A DNA stretch of 64,000 nucleotides from DASZIT01 sp963709665. Lineage in GTDB: Bacteria > Actinomycetota > Acidimicrobiia > Acidimicrobiales > RAAP-2. This document shows, in pieces, positions 52,174 to 59,831 of the stretch. The notes beneath the pieces were generated by a model. That model ran no database searches. It had not been told where the DNA came from and worked only from the letters and a program-made list of their open reading frames with translations. Each line of letters starts with the position of its first letter. Position 1 is the stretch's first letter. The stretch lies in the NCBI GenBank assembly GCA_963709665.1, contig CAVPWU010000002.1, positions 1,550,001 to 1,614,000 of the forward strand. Direction: 5' to 3'. The position numbers and the translations under genes were made by a program.

Positions 52174-52766
52174 CCGACGCCCCGGCCCTCGAGGCGACCC
52201 GCCGCCACCTCACCGAGCGCCAGGCCGAGGTGGTCAGCCAGCTGGTCGACGCCACCGCCGCCGAGGTCGACGAGAGCGGGTACGCCGGGCTCACCGTGCG
52301 CAACGTGGCCAAGCGGGCAGGGGTCGCCCCGGCCACCGCCTACAACTACTTCAGCTCCAAGGACCACCTGCTGGCCGAGCTGCTCTGGCGTCGGATGCAG
52401 CAGCTCCCCCCGGTGGTCGGCTCCGACGCCGGCTCCACGGTGGAGCGCCTGGCCGACATCGTGACCCGGATGGCCCTCCTCACCACCGAGAGCCCCGCCC
52501 TGGTGGGGGCGTGCACCAACGCCCTCCTCAGCGCCACCCCGGACGTCAAGCACCTCCGGGACCGCATCGGCGGCGAGATCCACCACCGGTTCGCCGAGGC
52601 GCTGGGGACCGGAGCCGATCCCGTGGTGGTGCGGGTCCTGGAGACCACCTACTCGGGAGCCCTGTTGATGGCCGGCATGGGGCACATGACCTACGCCGAG
52701 GTGCCCGACTTCGTGGCCACCGCCGCCCGGTTGATGCTCCGTCCCGACCCCGAGGGGGCGGCGTGA
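52170..52766 (+). CDS. TetR-family regulator (Rv0767c-like)
   Basis: 198 aa. The N-terminal helix-turn-helix is 'LVDATAAEVDESGYAGLTVRNVAKRAGVAPATAYNYFSSKDHLLAELLWRR'. The C-terminal ligand domain is all-helical ('LADIVTRMALLTTESPALVGACTNALLS'). ATG 52170 has GGGAGGG upstream. Its stop overlaps the P450 start (GTGA), so it heads the cyp operon and should autoregulate through the palindromes at 52038-52068. In M. tuberculosis the equivalent gene (Rv0767c) precedes cyp123; the inducer is unknown to me. Confidence 0.9.
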   Translation: MTDAPALEATRRHLTERQAEVVSQLVDATAAEVDESGYAGLTVRNVAKRAGVAPATAYNYFSSKDHLLAELLWRRMQQLPPVVGSDAGSTVERLADIVTRMALLTTESPALVGACTNALLSATPDVKHLRDRIGGEIHHRFAEALGTGADPVVVRVLETTYSGALLMAGMGHMTYAEVPDFVATAARLMLRPDPEGAA

Positions 52767-53965
52767 GCATCGGGACCGGCACCCCGGTGGTCTACAGCCC
52801 CTACGCCTACGAGATCCACGAGGACCCCTACCCGGTCTACGCCCGGCTGCGGGCCGAGGCACCCGTCTACCGCAACCACGAGTTCGACTTCTGGGCCCTC
52901 TCCCGCCACGAGGACGTGCTGGCCGCCTTCCGCAACGTGGACACCTTCTCCAACGCCTACGGCGTGTCGCTCGACCCGTCGGCCCTCGGCCCCGACGCCC
53001 ACAAGACGATGTCGTTCCTCGCCCTCGACCCACCCCGCCACACCCGGATGCGCTCGCTGGTCGGGAAGGGCTTCACGCCCACCAAGGTGGCCCAGATGGA
53101 GGACAGGATCCGGGCCATCGCCCTCGAGCACCTCGAGCCGGCCATCGAGCAGGGCAGCTTCGACTTCATCGCCGACTTCGCCGGCAAGTTCCCCATGGAC
53201 GTGATCTCGGAGCTGATGGGCGTGCCCCGGGCGGACCGCGCCGAGGTCCGGCGCCTGGCCGACCTGGTGCTCCACCGTGAGGACGGCGTCTTCGACGTCC
53301 CGCCGGCGGGCATGGAGGCCGCCCTCAGCCTGGTCGTCTACTACCAGGGCATGGTCGACGAGCGGCGACGCTCCCGACGCGACGACCTCACCTCGGCGCT
53401 CCTGGACGCCGAGATCGACGGGGACCGACTCACCGACGAGGAGATCATCGGCTTCCTCTTCCTGATGGTGGTGGCGGGCAACGAGACCACCACCAAGCTG
53501 CTCGGCAATGCCTGGTACTGGGGCTGGCGCCACCCCGACCAGGTGGCCAAGCCGTTCGGGTCCCCCGACCGGGTGACCGACTGGGTGGAGGAGACCCTCC
53601 GGTACGACACCTCGAGCCAGATGCTCCTCCGGGTCACCCGGGAGCCGTTCGAGCTGCACGGCACCGCCGTCCCCGCCGGTGACAAGGTGCTGCTGCTGGT
53701 GGGGTCGGCCAACCGCGACGGGACGGTGTTCCCCGACCCCGACCGCTACGACCTGGACCGGGACACCTCCAAGCTGGTCAGCTTCGGCAACGGGCGCCAC
53801 TTCTGCATGGGGGCGCCCATGGCCCGGCTGGAGGCCCGGATCGCCCTGGGGGAGCTGGTCGACCGGGTGTCGGGCTACGACGTCGACCCCGGAGGCATCG
53901 AGCGGGTCCACTCCATCAACGTCCGGGGCCTGGCCGCCCTGCCCACCTCGGTGACCCGCCGCTGA
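52763..53965 (+). CDS. Cytochrome P450 (CYP123-like position)
   Basis: 400 aa. 'DPPRHTRMRSLVGKGFTPTKVAQME', I-helix 'VVAGNETTTKLLGNAWYW', ExxR in 'VEETLRYDTSSQML', and heme-binding loop 'VSFGNGRHFCMGAPMARLEARIALGEL' with the Cys thiolate ligand. Soluble bacterial class I P450 taking electrons from a ferredoxin, probably the one at 56213. Position between the TetR and SDR genes equals CYP123 (Rv0766c); the subfamily assignment is by synteny, not by alignment. Substrate unknown. Overlaps neighbours on both sides. Confidence 0.92.
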   Translation: MSIGTGTPVVYSPYAYEIHEDPYPVYARLRAEAPVYRNHEFDFWALSRHEDVLAAFRNVDTFSNAYGVSLDPSALGPDAHKTMSFLALDPPRHTRMRSLVGKGFTPTKVAQMEDRIRAIALEHLEPAIEQGSFDFIADFAGKFPMDVISELMGVPRADRAEVRRLADLVLHREDGVFDVPPAGMEAALSLVVYYQGMVDERRRSRRDDLTSALLDAEIDGDRLTDEEIIGFLFLMVVAGNETTTKLLGNAWYWGWRHPDQVAKPFGSPDRVTDWVEETLRYDTSSQMLLRVTREPFELHGTAVPAGDKVLLLVGSANRDGTVFPDPDRYDLDRDTSKLVSFGNGRHFCMGAPMARLEARIALGELVDRVSGYDVDPGGIERVHSINVRGLAALPTSVTRR

Positions 53966-54822
53966 TGCCGCGGTTCGCCCCCCAACCGGAGCGCCGACCG
54001 GCCGTGGTGACCGGCGCCTCCTCCGGCATCGGCCAGGCCACCGCCGTGGCCCTGGCCGCCGCCGGCCACCCGGTGGTGCTGGGCGCCCGTCGGGTGGACC
54101 TGTGCGAGGAGACCGCCGCCGGCATCCGGGCCGACGGCGGCGAGGCGGTGGCCGTGCGCCTCGACCTGGCCGATGCCGACTCCGTCGAGCGGTTCGCCCG
54201 GGCAGCCACCGACACCCTCGGCGACATCGAGATCGTGGTGTCCAACGCCGCCCGCAACCAGGTGGGCCCCGTCCTCGGCACCAGCGCCGACGAGCTGGAG
54301 GGGACCCTGGCCGTCAACGTGCTGGGCTCCCACCGTCTGGTCCTGGCCCTGCTGCCGGGGATGGTGGAGCGCACCCGGGGCGACTACGTCTTCGTCACCT
54401 CCGACGTGGCCGTCAACCCCCGGCCGGGGATGGCCGCCTATGTCACCTCCAAGTCGGGGCTCGAGGGCTACGTCCGCGCCCTGCAGATGGAGCTGGAGGG
54501 CACCGGGGTCCGGGCCTCGATGGTCCGACCCGGCCCCACGCAGACCAACATGGGCATGGACTGGGACCCCGAGCTCACCGGCCGGCTCATCGGCCTGTGG
54601 GCCTCGTGGGGGTTCGCCCGCCACTCCAACTTCATGCGCCCCGCCGGGGTGGCCCAGGCCATCGTGGCGGCGGTCTCCCTGCCCCGCGGCACCCACGCCG
54701 CCACCGTCGACCTGCAGCCCGAGGCCCCGGTCGCCCCGCCGCCCGGGCCCGATCCGTCAGGGCCCGATCTGTCCGACACCGCCCACCACCCGACCGCACA
54801 CGACCAGGAGGTCGCCCCATGA
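53965..54822 (+). CDS. SDR-family oxidoreductase (Rv0765c-like)
   Basis: 285 aa. 'AVVTGASSGIGQATAVALAAAGHPVVLGARR', 'EIVVSNAARNQVGPV', catalytic 'YVFVTSDVAVNPRPGMAAYVTSKSGLEGYVRALQ' (Y-x3-K), and 'VRASMVRPGPTQTNMGMDW'. NAD(P)-dependent. The C-terminal ~30 residues are a Pro/Asp-rich tail. The start shares one base with the P450 stop (TGATG) and the stop overlaps the CYP51 start (ATGA). It may oxidise or reduce a sterol or the product of one of the flanking P450s. Confidence 0.92.
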   Translation: MPRFAPQPERRPAVVTGASSGIGQATAVALAAAGHPVVLGARRVDLCEETAAGIRADGGEAVAVRLDLADADSVERFARAATDTLGDIEIVVSNAARNQVGPVLGTSADELEGTLAVNVLGSHRLVLALLPGMVERTRGDYVFVTSDVAVNPRPGMAAYVTSKSGLEGYVRALQMELEGTGVRASMVRPGPTQTNMGMDWDPELTGRLIGLWASWGFARHSNFMRPAGVAQAIVAAVSLPRGTHAATVDLQPEAPVAPPPGPDPSGPDLSDTAHHPTAHDQEVAP

Positions 54823-56216
54823 CTGTCGCCACCGATCTGAAGGATCCGCCCCGGGTGTCCGGCGGCGAGGGGGAGACCGGGCACCTCGAGGAGCTCCGCA
54901 CCGATCCCATCGCCCTGATGAACCGGGTGCGGTCCGAGTGCGGCGACGTGGGCATCTTCGTGCTGGCCGGGCGGGACGTGGTCCTGGCCACCGGGGCGGG
55001 CGCCAACGAGTTCTTCTTCCGGGCCCCCGAGGAGGTCCTGGACCAGGCCGAGGCCTACCCCTTCATGACCCCGGTGTTCGGCGAAGGGGTGGTGTTCGAC
55101 GCCTCCCCGGAGCGGCGCCGCGAGATGCTCCACAACCAGGCGCTGCGCGACAAGTTCATGCGGGGCCACGCCGCCACCATCGCCGACGAGGTGGAGCGGA
55201 TGGTGGCCGGTTGGGACCAGGAGGGGGAGATCGACCTCCTGGACTGGTTCGCCGAGCTGACCATCTACACGTCGTCGGCCTGCCTGGTCGGGAAGCGGTT
55301 CCGGGAGGAGCTCGACAAGCGGTTCGCCGAGCTCTACCACGACCTCGAGCAGGGCACCGATGCCATCGCCTACGTCGACCCGTACGCCCCCATCGAGAGC
55401 TTCCGCAGGCGGGACGCCGCCCGGGTCGGACTCGTCCAGCTGGTCCAGGCCATCATGACCAAGCGGGCGGCGGAGCCCGCCCCCGCCGACGACGACCGGG
55501 ACCTCCTCGACGTCCTGATGTCCATCAGCAACGAGGACGGCACCCCGCGCTTTCTGGCCGACGAGGTGACCGGCATGTTCATCTCCATGATGTTCGCCGG
55601 CCACCACACCACTTCGGGCACGGCCGCCTGGACCCTGGTGGAGCTGCTCACCCACCCCGACGAGCTGACGGCGGTCGGCACCGAGCTCGAGGAGCTCTAC
55701 GCCGGGGGGGCGGAGGTCAGCTACCAGGCCCTCCGGGCCATGCCCCGCCTGGAGGGGGCGATCAAGGAGGCCCTCCGCCTGCACCCGCCGCTCATCCTGC
55801 TGCTCCGGGTGGCCAAGGAGGACGTCGAGTGCGACGGCTTCCTGATCCGGGAGGGGCAGATGGTGGGGGCCAGCCCGGCCGTCTCCAACCGGATCCCCGG
55901 GGACTTCCCCGACCCCGACGCCTTCGTCCCCGAGCGGTACCTCGACCCCCGGGAGGAGGACCGGGCCAACCCCTGGACCTGGATCCCCTTCGGGGCCGGC
56001 CGGCACCGCTGCGTGGGCGCCGCCTTCGCCATGATGCAGCTGAAGGCCATCTTCTCGGTGCTGCTCCTCGACTGGGAGTTCGAGCTGGCCCAGCCGGCCG
56101 ACACCTACCGGAACGACCACTCCAAGATGGTCGTGCAGATGGAGCAGCCCTGCCGGGTCCGGTACCGCCGGCGGTCCGACGCCCGGTCAGCCGCCACCGG
56201 AGCGGTGTCACGGTGA
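54819..56216 (+). CDS. cyp51: CYP51, sterol 14-alpha-demethylase family P450
   Basis: 465 aa and very close by eye to mycobacterial CYP51 throughout: 'PRVSGGEGETGHLEELRTDPIALMNRVRSECGDVG', 'AYPFMTPVFGEGVVFDASPERRREMLHNQALRDKFM', 'LDWFAELTIYTSSACLVGKRFR', 'AYVDPYAPIESFRRRDAARVGLV', I-helix 'MMFAGHHTTSGTAAWTLVEL', ExxR 'IKEALRLHPPLILLLRVAK', and heme loop 'WIPFGAGRHRCVGAAFAMMQLKAIFSVLL'. It demethylates lanosterol-type sterols at C14 using ferredoxin electrons. Whether this organism makes or imports sterols is not shown here. Fully embedded in the TetR-led operon. Confidence 0.95.
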   Translation: MTVATDLKDPPRVSGGEGETGHLEELRTDPIALMNRVRSECGDVGIFVLAGRDVVLATGAGANEFFFRAPEEVLDQAEAYPFMTPVFGEGVVFDASPERRREMLHNQALRDKFMRGHAATIADEVERMVAGWDQEGEIDLLDWFAELTIYTSSACLVGKRFREELDKRFAELYHDLEQGTDAIAYVDPYAPIESFRRRDAARVGLVQLVQAIMTKRAAEPAPADDDRDLLDVLMSISNEDGTPRFLADEVTGMFISMMFAGHHTTSGTAAWTLVELLTHPDELTAVGTELEELYAGGAEVSYQALRAMPRLEGAIKEALRLHPPLILLLRVAKEDVECDGFLIREGQMVGASPAVSNRIPGDFPDPDAFVPERYLDPREEDRANPWTWIPFGAGRHRCVGAAFAMMQLKAIFSVLLLDWEFELAQPADTYRNDHSKMVVQMEQPCRVRYRRRSDARSAATGAVSR

Positions 56217-56410
56217 GGATCGCCGTCGACCTCGAGCTCTGCCAGGGCCACGGGGTGTGCGAGTCCGAGGCCCCCGAGGTGTTCGAGCTGTCCAAGAGCC
56301 GGAAGGTCACCGTGCTGGACGACCAACCGGGCGAGGAGCACCGGGGCGAGGTGGAAGCCGCCGTCCGTTACTGTCCGACCGCTGCACTGCGGATCATCGA
56401 GGAGGTCTGA
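56213..56410 (+). CDS. 3Fe-4S ferredoxin (Rv0763c-like)
   Basis: 65 aa. Cluster ligands C10 and C16 ('LCQGHGVCESEAPEVFEL') and C54 before Pro ('RYCPTAAL'). His13 occupies the place of the fourth cysteine, so a 3Fe-4S cluster is expected, as in ferredoxins that serve actinobacterial P450s. GTG 56213 overlaps the CYP51 stop (GTGA). The direct electron donor role for CYP51 is inferred from known partners in mycobacteria and this coupling. A ferredoxin reductase is not in the window. Confidence 0.93.
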   Translation: MRIAVDLELCQGHGVCESEAPEVFELSKSRKVTVLDDQPGEEHRGEVEAAVRYCPTAALRIIEEV

Positions 56411-56413
56411 ACC

Positions 56414-56971
56414 ATGCCGTCCTACCCACGAAGCGAGCTCGAGGCGATGGTGGAGCTGTGGCTCGACACCAACCGGCGGTGCGAGGAGGCCCTGGACTGG
56501 GACGGGCTCGCCGACCTCTACACCGAGGACGCCACCTACGGCTGGAACGTCGGCCCCAACGACGAGTTCATGGCCGTCGGGCGCGACGAGATCCGCGAGC
56601 TGGCCGTCGGCCTGGAGATGCAGGGTTTCGGGGGGTGGACCTACCCCTACCAACGGGTGCTGATCGACGACGTCCAGGGGGAGGTGCTGGGGCTCTGGAA
56701 GCAGATCGCCGACGCCACCCGGGCCGACGGCACCCACTACGAGATCGCCGGGCTCGGCGGTAGCTGGTTCCGGTACGGGGGCGACCAGAAGTGGAGCTGG
56801 CAGCGCGACTTCTTCGACGTGGGGAACGCGTCGGCCATCTTCATCGAGATGATCCAGGCCGGGGCCCTCTCCGAGGGGATGACCAAGCGCATCGAGGAGA
56901 TGGCCAAGGGCCGCCAGCCGGGCCACTACCCGGTGGGCAAGGCGCCGGTCGGCCTCTGGGACGGCGTCTGA
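56414..56971 (+). CDS. SnoaL/NTF2-like protein (Rv0762c-like)
   Basis: 185 aa. 'LEAMVELWLDTNRRCEEALDWDGLADLYTEDATYGWNVGPNDEFMAVGRDEIRELAVGLEMQGF' begins an NTF2-like cone fold. 'GGSWFRYGGDQKWSWQRDFFDVGNASAIFIEMI' completes it, and a helical tail with 'AKGRQPGHYPVGKAPVGLWDGV' follows. Such folds are isomerases, hydrolases or binding proteins; no activity is known to me for the mycobacterial equivalent. It starts 3 bp after the ferredoxin stop and ends the rightward operon. Confidence 0.85.
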   Translation: MPSYPRSELEAMVELWLDTNRRCEEALDWDGLADLYTEDATYGWNVGPNDEFMAVGRDEIRELAVGLEMQGFGGWTYPYQRVLIDDVQGEVLGLWKQIADATRADGTHYEIAGLGGSWFRYGGDQKWSWQRDFFDVGNASAIFIEMIQAGALSEGMTKRIEEMAKGRQPGHYPVGKAPVGLWDGV

Positions 56972-57104
56972 GCCACCCGATCGTGGTGGCCGGCCACCCG
57001 GGCGGGTGACCGTCGGCCCGCTGCCCTGGTGGTCGGGCCGGCCTGAGTAGGTTCTGAGCCGTGGTGGGCCTCCCCGAACGCACTCCCCCGGCGCCGGGGC
57101 GCTG

Positions 57105-58763
57105 ATGCCGAACATCGCCGACAGCCTCGGCCTGCTGATCGGCGTGGTGGTGATCGCCACCATCGCCGACCGGGTGCGCATCCCCTACCCGATCCTGATG
57201 GTGGTGGTCGGGGTGGGGGTGGCCCTCGTCCCCACCCACCACCGGGTGGCGCTGCCGCCCAACCTCATCCTGCTGGTGTTCCTGCCGCCCCTGATCTACG
57301 ACGCCTCCCTCGAGACCTCCCTGGAGGAGATGCGGGCCCAGCTCCGGCCCATCCTGCTGCTGGCGGTGGGCCTGGTCGTCGCCACCATGACGGTGGTGGC
57401 CGTGGTCATCCACCAACTGGTCCCCGGCACCAGCTGGGCGGTGGCCTTCACCCTGGGCGCTGTGGTGTCACCTCCCGACTCCATCGCCGCCACCCAGATC
57501 GCCGGCAAGCTCGGCCTGCCCCGGTCGCTGACCACCATCCTCGGCGGCGAGGGGCTGATGAACGACGCCACCGCCCTGACCGCCTACCAGCTGGCCGTGG
57601 CGGCGGTGGCCACCGGCTTCACGGTGGCCGACGTGATCGGGAGGTTCGCCTTCGCGGTGGTTGCCGGGGTGGCCATCGGGCTGGGGGTGGGCTGGGCGAT
57701 CAGTCGGCTGCTCCGCCTGATCGAGACCCCGGTGATCGAGAACACCCTGCTGCTGGTGCTGCCGTTCGCCGCCTACCTCCCGGCCGACGAGCTGAAGGCC
57801 TCGGGGGTCCTGGCGGTGGTGGCGGCCGGCCTGTTCTTCGGAAGGTACGGGTCGACCTCACTGAGCCCGGCGGCCCGACTCCAGCAGCACCAGATCTGGG
57901 ACCTCATCGTGTTCCTGCTGACCGGGCTCTCGTTCCTGCTGGTCGGGCTGGAGCTCCGGGAGGTGCTCGACAGCCTCACCAACCGGGAGTCGGGCTCGCT
58001 GGTCCTCGAGTCCCTGGCCGTGGTGGGGGCGGTCATCGGGGTCCGTCTGGTGTGGATCTTCGGCGCCTCGGTGCTCCCCCGCCGGTTCCGCCTGCTGGGG
58101 CCGGGTCCCCCGGGCACCACCTGGCGCCAGAGCGCGGTAGTGGGGTGGGCCGGGATGCGGGGGGCGGTGAGCCTGGCCGCCGCCCTCGCCCTTCCCACCA
58201 CCTTCCCCGGCCGGGACCTGGTCGTCTTCCTCACCTTCGCAGTCATCGTGGCCACCCTGGTCGGCCAGGGCCTGACCCTCCCGCCGCTGATCCGGCGACT
58301 TGGGGTGGTGTCGTCCGGAGACCAGGACACGGTGGCGGAGCTCCGCACCCGGCGCCGCCTGACCCTCACCGCCATCCGCCGGATCGAGGAACTGGCCACC
58401 TCCGACGGGTTCCCGTCCGACGTGGTGGAACGGCTGCGCCTCGGCTACGAGTTCCAGTTGGCCCGGATCGAGCGACGGCTGGGGTCGTTCGATGAAGGGG
58501 CCGACGGCGACCGGGTCGGCGGCGGCGGGGAGGGTCCGGAGGCGGGGGCCGACGGCGGCCGGGTCGCCGACCGCCCCCTCTCCCCGGCGGAGGCGGAGGC
58601 CCAGCTCCGCTCCGAGATGGACCTCCGTCACCTGGTCATCGAGGCGGAGCGGGACGAGCTCGACGGCCTGGTGGCCCGGGGGCGGATCAGCCAGCGGGTG
58701 GCCTCGTCGGTCCGGGTGGCCCTCGACCTCGACGAGACCACCATGCGCCCCGGGACGACCTGA
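57105..58763 (+). CDS. CPA1-family Na+/H+ antiporter
   Basis: 552 aa. About eleven to twelve hydrophobic helices in residues 1-~400: 'RIPYPILMVVVGVGVALVP', 'LPPLIYDASLETSLEEMR', ion-binding 'LGAVVSPPDSIAATQIAGKLGLP' and 'EGLMNDATALTAYQLAVAA', and 'AVVGWAGMRGAVSLAAALALP'. The cytoplasmic C-terminal tail (~150 aa) is helical and charged with a Gly-rich loop. It exchanges Na+ (or K+) for H+ and serves pH and salt homeostasis. ATG 57105 is used. The 130-bp gap upstream separates it from the cyp51 operon. Confidence 0.93.
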   Translation: MPNIADSLGLLIGVVVIATIADRVRIPYPILMVVVGVGVALVPTHHRVALPPNLILLVFLPPLIYDASLETSLEEMRAQLRPILLLAVGLVVATMTVVAVVIHQLVPGTSWAVAFTLGAVVSPPDSIAATQIAGKLGLPRSLTTILGGEGLMNDATALTAYQLAVAAVATGFTVADVIGRFAFAVVAGVAIGLGVGWAISRLLRLIETPVIENTLLLVLPFAAYLPADELKASGVLAVVAAGLFFGRYGSTSLSPAARLQQHQIWDLIVFLLTGLSFLLVGLELREVLDSLTNRESGSLVLESLAVVGAVIGVRLVWIFGASVLPRRFRLLGPGPPGTTWRQSAVVGWAGMRGAVSLAAALALPTTFPGRDLVVFLTFAVIVATLVGQGLTLPPLIRRLGVVSSGDQDTVAELRTRRRLTLTAIRRIEELATSDGFPSDVVERLRLGYEFQLARIERRLGSFDEGADGDRVGGGGEGPEAGADGGRVADRPLSPAEAEAQLRSEMDLRHLVIEAERDELDGLVARGRISQRVASSVRVALDLDETTMRPGTT

Positions 58764-58779
58764 GCCGCCCGGGCTCCCT

Positions 58780-59172
58780 CTACCGGACCAGCCGCATGCC
58801 CCCCGGTGCCGGTGGTCCGGCGCACGATGCGCAGGTGAGGGTGGCGGGGACGGCGGTCAGCCGTTCGGCCCCGATCCGGGCGCCGCACCGCCGGCACCGG
58901 CCGTAGGGGGGGTCGCCGGGCTCCGGCCGGTCACGGGTGGCCCGGGCCAGTGCCTCGGTGAGGTCGTCGATCTCCTGGCAGGTCCGGGCCAGGAGGGCCA
59001 TCACCCGGGCCCGCTCGTAGCCGACGGTGGAGCCCTCGGGATCGTGCTCGTCGTCGGGGCCCCCGGCCGTCGACTCGGCGAGCTCGGCGAGCTCCTGCTC
59101 GAGGTCGGCCCGGAGACGGCAGCATCTCGTCAGCCCCGCCCGGAGCACGGCGACATATGGCGTCTCGACCAC
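58780..59172 (-). CDS. DksA/TraR-like C4 zinc-finger protein
   Basis: 130 aa from GTG 59172. An N-terminal antiparallel helical hairpin ('LRADLEQELAELAES...GYERARVMALLARTCQEIDDLTEALARA') is followed by a C4 zinc finger ('YGRCRRCGARIGAERLTAVPATLTCASC'), the architecture of DksA/TraR proteins. In E. coli DksA acts in the RNA polymerase secondary channel; acidic tip residues cannot be confirmed here. Convergent with the antiporter gene. A structured RNA and a strong hairpin lie just upstream, which may control it. Confidence 0.82.
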   Translation of the reverse strand: MVETPYVAVLRAGLTRCCRLRADLEQELAELAESTAGGPDDEHDPEGSTVGYERARVMALLARTCQEIDDLTEALARATRDRPEPGDPPYGRCRRCGARIGAERLTAVPATLTCASCAGPPAPGGMRLVR

Positions 59173-59222
59173 ACCGCCGACGCTACCGGGAGGCGGTCCC
59201 CGGTCGGCCGGCCGGGGACAGA

Positions 59223-59255
59223 ACGACGGGGCGCCCCTCGGGGGCGCCCCGTCGT
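59223..59255 (-). terminator. Very strong GC hairpin (terminator or attenuator)
   Basis: Perfect 14-15-bp stem (ACGACGGGGCGCCC with its complement) and a 3-5-base loop. On the minus strand it is followed by GTTCTGT, a weak T-rich tail, and lies ~50 bp before the DksA-like start. No T-run is found on the plus side, so leftward termination is favoured. Confidence 0.8.
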
Positions 59256-59261
59256 CACCAC

Positions 59262-59455
59262 GATTGCTGCATAAGGCACTGGGTCTCCCATGTGGCGCCG
59301 GATGGGACCTCGGTCCGGCTAGGTCGCCCAGTGGGTGTCTGGCTGGTTTTCGCCAGGTGGTACAGCGAGCCGCCTTAGCGGCCAGCCACCTCCAGGGTCC
59401 CAAAACGTTGACTGCTCAGTTGGACCACCTCCTCTCTCTGGTGAGCACAGCGTAC
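59262..59455 (-). ncRNA. Probable structured RNA of unknown family
   Basis: No supported ORF, GC lower than the flanks, and nested stems. An outer CACTGGG/CCCAGTG pair joins 59277-59283 with 59327-59333. Inside it two exclusive pairings exist: TCCCAT/ATGGGA (59286-59291 with 59302-59307) or GCCGGA/TCCGGC (59297-59302 with 59314-59319). A second domain pairs AGGTGG with CCACCT (59355-59360/59386-59391) around GCCGC-tetraloop-GCGGC, and a small CTGG/CCAG hairpin lies between. It is followed leftward by the strong terminator hairpin. It does not look like RNase P RNA, tmRNA, SRP RNA or any riboswitch I know. The strand is inferred from the terminator. Confidence 0.4.
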
Positions 59456-59831
59456 CGAGCCGGGGGCGCGAGGTGGTGCACTTCCGGAGGAAATTTTTCG
59501 GCCGCCCCCGGGGCCCCGGTCCCCCCGTCCCCGGGCCCCGGTCGACGGGCGGTCGGAGCCGTCCGGGGCCGGCCACCGCCGACACCGGAAGGAAATTTCT
59601 CCACCGAACTGCGCGTAACCCCTTGCGTTCCGAAAAGGCCTAATGTCATATTTGCAGTACCTCATTGATTCACCTGATTGCTTCACCTCATTGATTGCAT
59701 TGCTTCATTGGTAGCTGGGTCTCACCGTTGGGGGGCATCACACGTGGGCGACGGTCGTCCGCCTCCCGAGGGCAATTGGTTCTCGGGTCAGTACCGATGA
59801 ACGACAGCACAATGAGGGGAGCACACGAGCT
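59456..59831. other. Non-coding region with AT-rich direct repeats
   Basis: 376 bp. Two similar GGAAATTT motifs sit near 59482 and 59592. From 59640 to 59710 the sequence becomes unusually AT-rich, with ACCTCATTGATT occurring exactly twice (59659 and 59685) and related TTGCTTCA words. This is the likely promoter and regulator-binding region of the DUF2510 gene at 59832. No ORF or RNA is supported. Confidence 0.45.

Noticed and set aside
59262..59455. RNase P RNA, tmRNA, 6S or SRP RNA
   Set aside because: None of the signature words (for example the tmRNA GGTTTCGAC element, the SRP GGAAGCAGCC loop, or RNase P conserved cores) is present.
59416..59649. 77-aa minus-strand ORF with two similar EKFP motifs
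   Set aside because: No Shine-Dalgarno sequence, low-complexity Pro/Gly/Arg composition; better explained as promoter DNA with repeated GGAAATTT words.
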